Below are positions 14,786-24,626 of a stretch of DNA of 64,000 nt, in pieces. The stretch spans positions 62,001 through 126,000 of the forward strand of contig JADJYF010000027.1 in NCBI GenBank assembly GCA_016719885.1, read 5' to 3'. The notes beneath the pieces are model-generated. The model searched no databases and was not told the DNA's origin. It worked only from the letters and a program-made list of their open reading frames with translations. The position numbers and the translations under genes were made by a program. The first letter of the stretch is position 1. Every line of letters starts with the position of its first letter. Source of the DNA: Pseudomonadota bacterium (GTDB lineage Bacteria; Pseudomonadota; Gammaproteobacteria; Ga0077536).

Positions 14786-16624
14786 TTACACCACCAGGTC
14801 CGAAGCGCCGAGACTCGTGACGCCGGTCAGGTTGATGACGAACTCGACGGTGTTGAAGTCGAGGTCGGTATTACCCGACAACACGCCGTTTTCGAACTTG
14901 AGCTGACCGGCCGCGGTGAATGCCGAGACCAAGGTGGTGCTGAACGCCTCGTCACCGATGGTGGTGGTGTCGGCGTCAATCCCCGAGAGGTCCAGCAGAT
15001 CGCCGGTGGTGAAGTCCGTGACGGTGTCGGTGGCCGCGACGTCGGTACCGAGGTCGGTCAGCGCATCGAAGTCGAATCTGTCATTGCTGGCGCCACCGGT
15101 CAGGAGATCGATGCCTTCGCCGCCGCGCAGGATGTCGCCGCCGCCGCCGCCCGACAGGGTGTCCGCGCCGTCGCCGCCGATCAGCAGGTCATTGTTGTCG
15201 CCGCCGACGAGTGTGTCGGCGCCGCCGGCACCGCTCAAGGTGTCGGCCCCCGCGCCGCCGTTCAGGACGTTGGCGTTGTCGTTGCCCGTCAGGTTGTCGG
15301 CGAACGCCGAGCCGGTGAGATTCTCGACGTTGAGCAAGGTGTCCGTGCGCGAGCCGCCGGTCACCTGCGCGGTGCTGATGGCGAGGCTGACGGTCACGCC
15401 TTGGGTGCCGCTCACGCCGGAGGCATAGCTCACGGTATCGGTGCCGTCACCGCCATTCAGCACGTTGTTGCCGACGCCCGCGATGAGGAGATTGCTCTGC
15501 GCGTTGCCGGTGAGGCTGGCGGAGGTGGTCAACATGATCTGGCCGCGCTCGACGAAGTTACCCAGCGTGTGCGCCGTGGCGAAGCTTTTGACCAGGTCGG
15601 TGCCGCCGCCGAGGAGCTCCCGTTCGATGTCGGTCGCGTCGCGCACGATATAGGTGTCGTTGCCCGCGCCGCCAATCATGAGGTCGCGGCCCGAGCCGCC
15701 GTCCATGAAGTCGTTGCCGTTGCCTGCGGTCATGGTGTCATTGCCGGCCAGGCCGTACATGCGGTCGTGGCCGCCGGTGCCCTTCATGGAATTGTTAGAG
15801 GCGTTGCCGAGTATGGCGGTACCGGCGAACATCACCACGCTTGCGCCGGTGTGGCCGACATTGCTGACATTGCCGGCCTTGTCCGTTGAACGGATGAGGA
15901 TATCGTTGGCTTCGTAGGCGCCTTCGGCCAACTTGAAGCGGAAGGCGCTGGAACCGGTGGTCTTGCCGCGCGTCCAGTGCGCGCCCTTGTCGGTGCTGAA
16001 CTCCCAGGTGGCGCCGGCTTCAATGCCGCCCACCGACACCACGCCGGTCTTGTTGTGAATGGTGCCGGTGGTGGTTTCCACCGCCGATTTGATCACCACG
16101 TTCTTGAGTGGCACGTCGCTCATGCCGGCGCGATCGCCGGTGGCGACCTTGCCAATCTTGTCGATCACCGACATGCCCGACACGACCTTGCCGAACACCG
16201 CGTAGCCGTCGTTGCTGGCGCTGTGGTTGAGTTCGGAATTGCCGACCAGATTGACGAAGAACTGGCTGGTCGCGGAATCGGGATCGGAAGTCCGCGCCAT
16301 GGCGATGGTGCCGCGGGTGTTCTTCAGCCCATTGTCCGACTCGAGGCTGATGGGCAGGTAGAAGGGTACCTTCTGCGCCAGGCCCGTGGTGAAGCCGCCG
16401 CCTTGCACGACGAAGTCGGATATCACGCGATGAAACACCAGGTTCTTGTAGAAGCCGCTGTTCACGTAGGCGAGAAAGTTGACGACCGTGTACTGCGCAT
16501 CGTTCGGCGCCAGTTGGAACACCACGTCGCCAAAGGTGGTGGTCATGGTCACCCGCGGGCTGGTGGTCCATTTGCCGGCGGGCCAGAGTTCGGGGGGCAC
16601 GGGCTTGGTGGTATCGGTGGCCAT
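14786..16624 (-). CDS. secreted cyclophilin-type peptidyl-prolyl isomerase fused to RTX calcium-binding repeats
   Basis: 612 residues. Residues about 25-185 are a cyclophilin domain: FHRVISDFVVQGGGF (64-78, with the catalytic Arg66), then GTIAMARTSDPDSATSQFFV (105-124). An Ig-like linker runs to about 270. Two blocks of hemolysin-type nonapeptides (GGxGxDxLx) follow at about 284-325 and 380-520, for example GGDGADTLSGGGGGDIL. There is no N-terminal signal peptide; RTX repeats plus the C-terminal end predict type I secretion with folding in external calcium. No T1SS genes are adjacent. The role may be folding of other secreted proteins. The combination of domains is unusual. Confidence 0.88.
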   Translation of the reverse strand: MATDTTKPVPPELWPAGKWTTSPRVTMTTTFGDVVFQLAPNDAQYTVVNFLAYVNSGFYKNLVFHRVISDFVVQGGGFTTGLAQKVPFYLPISLESDNGLKNTRGTIAMARTSDPDSATSQFFVNLVGNSELNHSASNDGYAVFGKVVSGMSVIDKIGKVATGDRAGMSDVPLKNVVIKSAVETTTGTIHNKTGVVSVGGIEAGATWEFSTDKGAHWTRGKTTGSSAFRFKLAEGAYEANDILIRSTDKAGNVSNVGHTGASVVMFAGTAILGNASNNSMKGTGGHDRMYGLAGNDTMTAGNGNDFMDGGSGRDLMIGGAGNDTYIVRDATDIERELLGGGTDLVKSFATAHTLGNFVERGQIMLTTSASLTGNAQSNLLIAGVGNNVLNGGDGTDTVSYASGVSGTQGVTVSLAISTAQVTGGSRTDTLLNVENLTGSAFADNLTGNDNANVLNGGAGADTLSGAGGADTLVGGDNNDLLIGGDGADTLSGGGGGDILRGGEGIDLLTGGASNDRFDFDALTDLGTDVAATDTVTDFTTGDLLDLSGIDADTTTIGDEAFSTTLVSAFTAAGQLKFENGVLSGNTDLDFNTVEFVINLTGVTSLGASDLVV

Positions 16625-16850
16625 GGTTGCGCTTCGTCCGGTTGGGTAAGGGGGACATGTCCGCGGCGGACACGTGCCAAGGGCTATGCTTTATACCAAA
16701 CTCGGGCGCCGAATATGATGCAGAAACTGCGCTTCATCGCGGTAATTTGCGCAGGCACACAAAGTTCACATTCGACAGACGCGCCGCCAAGCGCCAGGCA
16801 CCGCACGGTGACCACGCAGCGCCACGCGTGAGCGCACTGCCGCCCGGGTC

Positions 16851-17564
16851 TTACTCGACGACCTCCGCCACCATTAGTTCGAGCCGCGGCACGTCCACTA
16901 TCTGCATGCCACGGCGCTGCAGCTTTTTAAGAAGGCCAATCTTGGTCAGCCGATTGAGTTCGTTGCACACCGCTTCGCGGTTGCAACTGATGCGGGACGC
17001 GAATTCGAGATGCGTCGGCATGCGCTCTATGGTGACCACGCCGGCCCCGCTGCCGGCGGCGCGCGCCAGTCGCAGCAATTCGGCATGGATGCGGTTGTTG
17101 ACGCCTAGCGTGCTCATTTCCACCACGCGGTCGGACAGCAGGCGCACCAGCTTGGCGAGGCGCCGCAGGACATAGTTGGAAACCGATGGATATTCATGCA
17201 GCACGGTCAGGAAGTTGCCGGCGGTGAGCGACACGAGGAACGATGGGCTGCGGGCGATGACTTCCGCCGAGCGGAGGTCGCCGTCGAGCGCCGACAACTC
17301 TCCGAACATCTCGCCCGGTCCGGTATCGCGAAACGCCACCTGGCGGCCGCGCGCCGCGAAATAAGTGATCTTCACCACCCCGCTCATCACGAAATACACG
17401 CCGTGGCCATCGTCCCGTTGCGGAATGATGTGCTCGTCGGCGGCGTAACGGCGGCCGTGACAAAGGCGGGCAATCTTTTCGCGCGAGGCCTCGGGCAGTG
17501 ACGCGAACGCGTCGAGCGCTGCCAGCGATTGCGCGGTGACGGTGATATTCCTCGTTTTGACCAT
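16851..17564 (-). CDS. Crp/Fnr-family transcriptional regulator
   Basis: 237 residues from the ATG at 17564, with GGGAGG upstream. An N-terminal cyclic-nucleotide-binding fold (GVYFVMSGVVKITYFAARGR, GEMFGELSALDGDLRSAEV) is followed by a dimerisation helix and a C-terminal winged helix with recognition segment SRISCNREAVCNELNRL. No N-terminal iron-sulfur cysteine cluster of the FNR kind is present. The arginine-serine pair for cAMP (RSAEV) is partly kept. It lies between the cyclophilin-RTX gene and an SDR gene; target genes are unknown. Confidence 0.88.
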   Translation of the reverse strand: MVKTRNITVTAQSLAALDAFASLPEASREKIARLCHGRRYAADEHIIPQRDDGHGVYFVMSGVVKITYFAARGRQVAFRDTGPGEMFGELSALDGDLRSAEVIARSPSFLVSLTAGNFLTVLHEYPSVSNYVLRRLAKLVRLLSDRVVEMSTLGVNNRIHAELLRLARAAGSGAGVVTIERMPTHLEFASRISCNREAVCNELNRLTKIGLLKKLQRRGMQIVDVPRLELMVAEVVE

Positions 17565-17719
17565 GTCCCTGACCTCCCTCGAGTATCGATTGCGGATACC
17601 AGGCCCCCGCCTGGTGTGCGAGCTGCACGTCCACGCTGGAAAGGCTAGCCGCAAACGAGATGCGGAAGAACGAGAAATCCCACATTTGGGAGGCGACGGG
17701 GAGGGGCGGGGGAGCGGTA

Positions 17720-17746
17720 GCGGTGACCTGACCGGCAGGTCACCGC
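17720..17746 (-). terminator. terminator of the SDR gene
   Basis: An 11-base-pair perfect stem (17720-17730 with 17736-17746) and an ACCGG loop, 10 bases past the SDR stop. No U-tract. Confidence 0.55.
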
Positions 17747-17755
17747 CGCGAACGC

Positions 17756-18712
17756 TCAGCTGACAACCGGGTTGGCGTCGCTCCAGGCCAGCGCCTCGTC
17801 ACTGACTTCGAGTTTGACCTGCGACCATTTCAGGGACACGCGTTCGACCGTGCCTTCGACCGCCAGCTTGAAATTGCCGAGGTTCAACTCCTCGGCCGGG
17901 CGCGACAGCAGCTGGGTCACGGCATGGGCGGCTTCGAAAGGCTCGAGCATGCGTGGCTGCCAACGGCCGAAGACCTTGGCATTGTCGGCGTATTCCTCGG
18001 TCATGCCGGTGCGCACGAAGGGCAGCATGAGGCAGCAGGCGCTGGCCATGTTGGCGGCCTTGCCGAGATTGGTACGCAGCACTTCCGGCAGGCGCAGCAC
18101 CGCCCAGTTGGCGACCACGTAACCCGGCACCGCCACGCCCGGTTCGATGGACTGCATGGACGAGATGTAGATGAACTGCACGGGACTGTTGTGATAGACC
18201 GCTTCGCCGGCCCACAGGTGGGTCATGTAGACGAAGCCGTCAATCTTGGTGTCCATCACCAGCTTGGACTCGGCGAGGTTCTCGATGAATTCGCGGCGCA
18301 CCCGCGCGCGGCGTTCGGCGCGACTCTCGCCGTCGATTTCCGGCAGCGCGCGCCCGAAGCGATAGCCTTTTTCCGTCAGGCCGGAATTGCAGATCACGAT
18401 GTCCGGGCCTTTGCCGCCCATCTGCTCGATGACGTAGCTGCGTGACGCCCACAGGTCGCGGGTGTTGGTGACATCGGCCTGCATGGCAAACGCCTTCACG
18501 CCATTGGCGCGCATGGCATCCACCATGTCGAATCCGTCGCGGTAGCTGGAATGGAAGTGCACGCCCACCACTTCGGCGCCGCTGGCCGCCGCCGCCAGCG
18601 CCAGGCCCTGGCCGATGCCGCCGTCCTTGCCCGAGCCGGTGATGAGAACGCGCTTGCCCTTGAAGGCGTTTTCCGGAAATTTGAATTTTTCGTAGTCAGC
18701 CGTAAACGCCAT
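17756..18712 (-). CDS. short-chain dehydrogenase/reductase with an altered active site
   Basis: 318 residues. The cofactor loop VLITGSGKDGGIGQG (22-36) is a TGxxxGxG variant, and the CNSG motif (NNAG equivalent) is at about 108. The Ser-Tyr pair is kept (S185 and Y198 in YISSMQSIEPGVAVPGYVVAN), but the catalytic lysine of YxxxK is Asn202. The length and insert around 115-160 are larger than in classical SDRs, in line with the fatty-acid-synthase-type ketoreductase domain subfamily. Reductase activity is therefore doubtful or altered. It diverges from the flavin monooxygenase gene. Confidence 0.75.
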   Translation of the reverse strand: MAFTADYEKFKFPENAFKGKRVLITGSGKDGGIGQGLALAAAASGAEVVGVHFHSSYRDGFDMVDAMRANGVKAFAMQADVTNTRDLWASRSYVIEQMGGKGPDIVICNSGLTEKGYRFGRALPEIDGESRAERRARVRREFIENLAESKLVMDTKIDGFVYMTHLWAGEAVYHNSPVQFIYISSMQSIEPGVAVPGYVVANWAVLRLPEVLRTNLGKAANMASACCLMLPFVRTGMTEEYADNAKVFGRWQPRMLEPFEAAHAVTQLLSRPAEELNLGNFKLAVEGTVERVSLKWSQVKLEVSDEALAWSDANPVVS

Positions 18713-18877
18713 GGCGATGCTCCTTGGGGTTCTTCTTTGCTATGCGGTCAAGGTAATGGATAGTCCTGGGCGAATCCAGCGTGAAACCGTGTCACGCGGC
18801 GGCGCGTGCGTTACGGGCACGCGTTGGACGCCCGGCGCTCGTATGCGATGATTCCGACGAAGCATTTTGGGGCGTCC

Positions 18878-20351
18878 ATGAACAACAATTCCGTACACGG
18901 CGCGGGGGAGATCCGCGTGGCCGTGATAGGTGCCGGCATGTCCGGCATTCTGACCGGCATCCGCCTGCTCGAGGCCGGCATTTCGAATTTCGTCATCTAC
19001 GAGAAGGCCGCGAGTTGCGGCGGCACCTGGCGCGAGAACAGCTATCCGGGCCTGTCCTGCGATGTGCCTTCGCACCATTACGTGTACACCTTCGAGCCGA
19101 ATCCCGAGTGGAGCCACATGTTCTCGCCGGGGCCGGAGATCCGCGCCTACTTCGAGCGTACGGCGGAAAAATACGGCGTCGCGTCCTACATCCGCTACAA
19201 CACCGAGGTGGTGGCCGCCGAGTTCAACGACGACCGCTGGCATCTGCGCTTCGCCGATGGCGGCGGCGATGAGGCGACGGTGGTGATCGCGGCGACCGGC
19301 GTGCTGCATCACCCGGTCTACCCGGACATCGACGGTCTCGACACGTTTGCCGGGCCGTGCTTTCACAGCGCGCGCTGGGATCACGGCGTATCGCTCGCGG
19401 GCAAGCGCGTCGGCATCATCGCTACCGGCTCGACCGCCATCCAGATAGTCACCGGCATCGTCGACGAGGTGGCGTCGCTTGATCTGTTCCAACGCACGGC
19501 GCAGTGGGTGTTGCCCGTATCCCAACGAGCCTTACAGCGAGGAGCAGAAGGCGGAGTTTCGCGCCAATCCGGCCAAGATGAGCGAAATGTTCTGGCATAT
19601 GTCCGATCAGTTCACCAACTCGTTCGCGCGCGCGGTGATCGGCGACGAGACGCAGATGGCGCGCATCGAGCAGCGTTGCCGCATGAACCTCGAACACAAC
19701 ATCCACGACCCCGAGCTTCGTGCCAGGTTGACGCCCGACTACAAGGTGGCATGCAAGCGCCTCATCATGTCCGACAGCTTCTACGCGGCGATTCAAAAGC
19801 CGAACGCGCACCTGGTGACCGACGGCATAGCGCGTATCGAAGCGCAGGGCGTGCGCACTCGCGACGGCGTACTGCACGAGCTCGACGTGCTGGTGCTGGC
19901 CACCGGCTTCGATGGTCATCGCTTCATGCGCGATATCGACATCCGTGGCCAGGGCGGCGTGAAACTCGACGACGCATGGTCGCAATCGCTCGAGGCCCAT
20001 CGTTGCCTGGCGGTGCCCGGCTTCCCCAATTTCTTCATGCTGATCGGGCCCAACAGCCCGATAGGCAATTTCTCGCTGATCCTCATCGCCGAGATGCAGG
20101 TCGATTACATACTCAAGCTCATCGAGCGCATTCGCGCCGGCGCATGTCGTGCGCTGGCGCCGAGCGCCGAGGCGACCCGGCGCTTCAATGCCGAGATCCG
20201 CGATGCAATGAAGCACACGGTGTGGGTGTCGGGCTGCCGCAGCTGGTACCTGGACAAGAACGGCACGCCGGTCACCTGGCCGTGGTCCTTCGAGCGCTTC
20301 AAGGACGACATGCGCGAACCGCGCTGGGCGGAATACGAGCTCATGGCCTGA
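18878..20351 (+). pseudogene. flavin-containing (Baeyer-Villiger-type) monooxygenase, frameshifted
   Basis: The two halves of one protein of about 490 residues lie in different frames. The first half (from the ATG at 18878) has the FAD motif GAGMSGILTGIRL, YEKAASCGGTWRENSYPG, and the NADP site GIIATGSTAIQ. It reads correctly to RTAQWVLPV, then shifts. The second half continues as PNEPYSEEQKAEF through LATGFDGHRFM and IGPNSPIGN to a stop at 20351. One extra base near 19520, in GTATCCC, explains the break. The single clean shift could be a sequencing error rather than true decay. The intact enzyme would oxygenate ketones or similar substrates with NADPH and O2; the epoxide hydrolase gene follows 43 bases on. 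Confidence 0.85.
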
Positions 20352-20394
20352 CACGCGCGCGGCGCATCCAACAACATCCCAAGAGAGGCACGCA

Positions 20395-21432
20395 ATGGAC
20401 GGATTCAAGCACGGCTATGCCAGCGTCAACGACGCCCGGCTCCACTATGTCGAAGCCGGCCACGGGCCGCTGGTGGTACTGCTGCATGGCTTTCCCGAAC
20501 TGTGGTATTCGTGGCGTCACCAGTTGAGCTTCCTGGCGCGCCACGGCTACCGCGCGGTGGCGGTAGACCAGCGCGGTTACGGTCGCTCCTCGAAATTCTG
20601 GCGCACAGAGGCCTATCGCATCGGACCCCTGATAGCCGACGTGGTGGGGCTGGTCAAGGCGCTGGGCGAAACGCAGGCGGTGGTGGTCGGCCATGACTGG
20701 GGCGCGCCGGTGGCTTGGACCTCCGCCTGGCTGCACCCGGAAGTGTTCCGCGGCGTGATGGGCATGAGCGTGCCGTTTGCCGGTCGCGCCTTGATCGGAC
20801 TGCCGGGCAATCCTTTCGGTGAGCAGCGGCCCGATGAATACCATGCCGAACTGGCCGGCCCCGGCCAGGATTTCTACCAGACCTATTTCGGCACGCTCGG
20901 CCCCATCATCGATGAGTTCGAACAGGATGCGCGCGGCTGGCTGCGGGACATCGTCTACTCGGTGTCGGGCGAGGGCATGCTGGAGGCGGGCTTCGATATC
21001 AATGCCGCCGATCCCGTCACGCTCATCCGTGGCAGCGCGCTGTGCATTCCGCACGGTACGCGCATGCGCGAACGCTTCATGACGCCCAAGGTCATGCCAC
21101 CCTGGTTCGACGAGGCCGATCTCGAATTCTTCGTGCGTGAATATGAGCGCAGCGGTTTGGCCGGCCCCTTGAGCTATTACCGCAACCTGGACGCCGATTG
21201 GCACGATCTTGCACCGCACGCCACGCGCAAGCTCACCGCGCCGTCGTTTTTCCTGGGCGCGGAGTTCGATGTCGCGACCTGGTGGGGCGCCGAATGTATC
21301 GAGCGGGTGAAGGAAGTGGCGACCGACTATCGCGGCACCGAGATCTTCCCGCGCTGCGGCCACTGGCTGCAGCAGGAACGTCCGGAAGACACCAACCGCG
21401 TGTTGTTGGAATTCCTGCGCGGCCTGGACTGA
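20395..21432 (+). CDS. alpha/beta-hydrolase, epoxide hydrolase type
   Basis: 345 residues with AGAGAGG before the ATG. The oxyanion motif HGFPE (residues 31-35), the nucleophile elbow GHDWG with Asp101, the acid near Asp292 (GAEFDVATW) and His323 (CGHWLQ) form the triad of microsomal/soluble-type epoxide hydrolases, with aspartate in place of serine. It probably hydrates an epoxide to a diol in a catabolic step. Close linkage to the monooxygenase suggests a shared pathway. Haloalkane dehalogenase is less likely because the HGFPE motif is of the epoxide hydrolase type. Confidence 0.85.
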   Translation: MDGFKHGYASVNDARLHYVEAGHGPLVVLLHGFPELWYSWRHQLSFLARHGYRAVAVDQRGYGRSSKFWRTEAYRIGPLIADVVGLVKALGETQAVVVGHDWGAPVAWTSAWLHPEVFRGVMGMSVPFAGRALIGLPGNPFGEQRPDEYHAELAGPGQDFYQTYFGTLGPIIDEFEQDARGWLRDIVYSVSGEGMLEAGFDINAADPVTLIRGSALCIPHGTRMRERFMTPKVMPPWFDEADLEFFVREYERSGLAGPLSYYRNLDADWHDLAPHATRKLTAPSFFLGAEFDVATWWGAECIERVKEVATDYRGTEIFPRCGHWLQQERPEDTNRVLLEFLRGLD

Positions 21433-21438
21433 GATGCC

Positions 21439-21470
21439 GGAGGCGGCGCCGACACCAGCGCCGCCTCCTT
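21439..21470. terminator. terminator between epoxide hydrolase and MAPEG genes
   Basis: An 11-base-pair perfect stem (21439-21449 with 21458-21468), 8-base loop, followed by TT. It lies in the 48-base gap of convergent genes. Confidence 0.6.
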
Positions 21471-21480
21471 CATCTGTCCC

Positions 21481-21891
21481 TTAGTGCGCCTGGCTGAGCA
21501 TCCAGCCCCAGTAGGCGAAGATCAGCATCTGCACACTGAACAAGGTGGCGCGCGCCATCACCATCGGCGCCGAGGTCGACGCGATGTGCACCACGGACTG
21601 CGCGATGCGGGCATAGAGCACCACCATGGCGAGCTTGTCGGTGATGTCCGTATGGCCGGTGGCGATGGCGAGCAGCATGAGGCCCACCGCCAGGGCCAGG
21701 TTCTCCAGCGCGTTGGCATGGGAGCGCGTCATGCGCAGCCCGAACGCGTTCAGATCGCGGCCATCGGCCTGAAACGCGTTCAATTCCTTCTCGCCCCGCA
21801 TGATCGCGCTGACGCGCGTGAATACCAGGGCGAAGGTCAGCGCCACTGACCACATGACCATTCCAATCAAGGCAATTGCCGTCGTGCTCAT
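21481..21891 (-). CDS. MAPEG-family membrane protein
   Basis: 136 residues from the ATG at 21891, directly after GGAGGGG. Four hydrophobic helices (about 4-26, 57-77, 81-103, 110-132) and the segment LRMTRSHANALENLALAV match the MAPEG family, whose RxxNxxE-like motif binds glutathione in eukaryotic members. Bacterial relatives may have peroxidase or transferase activity; none can be assigned here. Confidence 0.82.
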   Translation of the reverse strand: MSTTAIALIGMVMWSVALTFALVFTRVSAIMRGEKELNAFQADGRDLNAFGLRMTRSHANALENLALAVGLMLLAIATGHTDITDKLAMVVLYARIAQSVVHIASTSAPMVMARATLFSVQMLIFAYWGWMLSQAH

Positions 21892-22148
21892 ATCCCCTCC
21901 CAAATCATGGTGATACCGGGTCGTGGCATGGTGACGCCTGCCCGGCGTTGTTGTGGGGCCGGCAAGGCCGGCCACGGCACCGCGGCCATGCGGCCGCGGG
22001 TTCGCGGCAGGATAACAGACGCCTGTCACGGCGCAGCGCCCGATGCCGGCCCCGGCCCCGACGCGACGGCGCCTGAACTTTTTCCGGCGATGGTCGATAT
22101 GCCTGATAACGAATCTCAATCCTTAGCCGGCGAGACCCTCCAACCACC

Positions 22149-24614
22149 GTGTCCAGAACACTTTCTATCAAGCAGAAGCTCGGCTTTGCCATTCTGCTGG
22201 CCATGGTGGTTGGCCTGGTGGTGGCCGGCGCGGCTTTCACCTGGCGTGACTACCACGCCACGCGTGCCGCCCTGGTCGCACGTGCCGAGGCCCATGCACG
22301 CATGGCGGCATTGGCCAGTGCCGCGAGCATCGCACGCGGCGACCGCGTCGGCACCGAGCGCGCATTGCACCTGCTCGACGGCGACAGCGCCATCGTCGCT
22401 GGCCGCATCGATACGCCCTCGGCGCCGGGTTTCGCGCGCTTCGAGACCTCCGCCTGGGAAGCCGCAAGTCAGCGACAGGATTTCGAAGCCAGCGCGGCGG
22501 TGGTCGCCGATGGACGCAGCCTCGGCCGCGCAACGGTGGGCGCGAGCTTTGCCGAAGTGCGCAAACGCCTGTGGCACGACGTGCAACTGGTGGCGGCCAT
22601 GGCAGCCATCGCAATCGTGGCGGCACTGGCGCTCGCGACACGCCTGCTGCGCGGCATCTACCTGCCGGTGATGGGCCTGACCGCGATCGCCCGCCGGGTG
22701 CGCGAATCGCGCGATTACGCGCTGCGCGCACCGGTGCTGGCCACCGACGAACTCGGGCAGCTGTGCGCCGACTTCAATGGCATGCTCGCCGAGATCGAAC
22801 AGCGCGATCGCGAACTCGAAACGCAGGTCGAACAACGCACCGAGGAACTCAAGCGGCGCAATCACGAACTGTCATCGCAGATCGCCGAGCGCAGCGCCAC
22901 CGAGCGCGCCCTGGTGGCGAGCGAACAACGCTTCAAGAGTGCTTTCGACAGCGCCGCCATCGGCATGATCATCGTCAACGAGGCGCGCCAGATCCAGCAC
23001 GCCAACCAGGCCTTCGAAGCCATGCTCGGTTATGCGCCCGATGTCATGACCGGCATGGCGCTGCGTGAGATATCCCACCCCGACGATCGCGAGACCGGTC
23101 TATACCAGTACCACGAACTGGTGGCGGGTCAGATCGAGCGCTACCAGATCGAGAAGCGCTACGTGCATCGAGACGGCCATCCGATCTGGGTCTTGTGCCA
23201 CGTGTCGGCGGTGCGCGACGCGAGCGGCCGTTACCAATACGCGATTGGCCAGATCCAGGACATCACCGAGGCGCATCAGCTGTCCAAGGAGCTGTCCTAC
23301 CAGGCCACCCACGACGCCCTGACCGGCCTCGTTAACCGTCGCGAGTTCGAGGCGCGCATCGAATACGCGCTGGAAGGCACCTGGCGTAACGGCAAGGAAC
23401 ACGCCATCTGCTATCTCGACCTCGACCAGTTCAAGGTCATCAACGACACCTGCGGCCACGTGGCCGGCGATGAACTGTTGCGCCAGGTGGCGAACGTGTT
23501 GCGCGCCAAGGTGCGCGCCAGCGATACCATCGCGCGCCTCGGCGGCGATGAATTCGGCCTGTTGATGGAGAACTGCCCGTTGGCGCAGAGCCAGCGCGTG
23601 GCCGAAAGCTTCCGCGCCGCCATCGAGGATTTCCAATTCGTGTGGGACGACAAGCGCTTCCGGGTGGGCGTGAGCATTGGCCTGGTGCCCATCAATCGCG
23701 ATTCAGCGAGCGTCACCGAGGTCCTGCAACAGGCCGACACTGCTTGTTACGCGGCCAAGGATCTCGGCCGCAACCGCGTACACACCTACCTGCGCGACGA
23801 TGAAGAGCTGGCCAAGCGTCACGGCGAGATGCAGTGGGTGACCAAGATCCAGGCGGCGCTCGAGTCGGATCAGTTCCGTCTCTACGTGCAGCCCATCGTG
23901 CCGGTGGTCGGTGCACGCAACCGCTACGAGCACTACGAAGTACTGATCCGCATGATCGATGGCGATGGCGCCGAGGTGCCGCCCGGCGCCTTCCTGCCGG
24001 CCGCCGAGCGCTACAATCTCGCCGCCCAGGTCGACCGTTGGGTGGTGTCGCACCTGCTGGAATGGGCGGCGCAGAATCCGCGCGAATTCGCGCGTTTCGA
24101 CATGTGCTCGGTCAATCTCTCAGGCCTGACGCTGGCCGATGAATCCTTCCTCGGCTATGTCATCGACCTGCTGCGCGCGGCACGCGTGCCGAGCAGCAAG
24201 ATCTGCTTCGAGATCACCGAGACCGCGGTGATCTCCAATCTTTCACAGGCCAGTCGTTTCATCTCGACCTTGAAGGCCCTGGGCTGCTTCTTTGCGCTGG
24301 ACGATTTCGGCAGTGGCCTGTCGTCGTTCGCCTATCTCAAGAACCTGCCGGTCGACTACCTCAAGATCGACGGCATGTTCGTGCGCGATGTGCACAGCGA
24401 CCCGCTCGATCGTGCGCTGGTGCGCTCCATCAACGACGTCGGCCAGGTGATGGGCAAGAAGACCATCGCCGAATTCGTCGAGAACGATGACATCATGCGC
24501 GTGCTGGCCGAGGTCGGCGTGGACTACGCGCAAGGCTATGGCGTCGGCAAACCGTTCCCGTTGTCGCGCCTCGATCACGTCGAACCCGAGGCGCGCCTGG
24601 CGGCGGTCAGTTGA
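22149..24614 (+). CDS. membrane sensor with HAMP, PAS, GGDEF and EAL domains
   Basis: 821 residues from a GTG at 22149. There are two membrane helices (10-30 and 147-165) with a periplasmic loop between, HAMP 166-220, a coiled coil to 258, PAS about 260-380, GGDEF 385-545 and EAL 565-810. The diguanylate cyclase motif RLGGDEF (463-469) is intact, with an inhibitory RxxD (R456-D459) exactly five residues before it, so product inhibition is likely. The EAL motif reads EVL (597-599), and downstream DDFGSGLSSF and KIDGMFV support a phosphodiesterase fold. The protein can be bifunctional in cyclic-di-GMP turnover. It is monocistronic. Confidence 0.92.
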   Translation: MSRTLSIKQKLGFAILLAMVVGLVVAGAAFTWRDYHATRAALVARAEAHARMAALASAASIARGDRVGTERALHLLDGDSAIVAGRIDTPSAPGFARFETSAWEAASQRQDFEASAAVVADGRSLGRATVGASFAEVRKRLWHDVQLVAAMAAIAIVAALALATRLLRGIYLPVMGLTAIARRVRESRDYALRAPVLATDELGQLCADFNGMLAEIEQRDRELETQVEQRTEELKRRNHELSSQIAERSATERALVASEQRFKSAFDSAAIGMIIVNEARQIQHANQAFEAMLGYAPDVMTGMALREISHPDDRETGLYQYHELVAGQIERYQIEKRYVHRDGHPIWVLCHVSAVRDASGRYQYAIGQIQDITEAHQLSKELSYQATHDALTGLVNRREFEARIEYALEGTWRNGKEHAICYLDLDQFKVINDTCGHVAGDELLRQVANVLRAKVRASDTIARLGGDEFGLLMENCPLAQSQRVAESFRAAIEDFQFVWDDKRFRVGVSIGLVPINRDSASVTEVLQQADTACYAAKDLGRNRVHTYLRDDEELAKRHGEMQWVTKIQAALESDQFRLYVQPIVPVVGARNRYEHYEVLIRMIDGDGAEVPPGAFLPAAERYNLAAQVDRWVVSHLLEWAAQNPREFARFDMCSVNLSGLTLADESFLGYVIDLLRAARVPSSKICFEITETAVISNLSQASRFISTLKALGCFFALDDFGSGLSSFAYLKNLPVDYLKIDGMFVRDVHSDPLDRALVRSINDVGQVMGKKTIAEFVENDDIMRVLAEVGVDYAQGYGVGKPFPLSRLDHVEPEARLAAVS

Positions 24615-24626
24615 GGACCGCGCGCC

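Noticed and set aside
14916..15889. Open frames on the + strand opposite the RTX repeats
   Set aside because: They only reflect the repeated GGxGxDxL codons read backwards.
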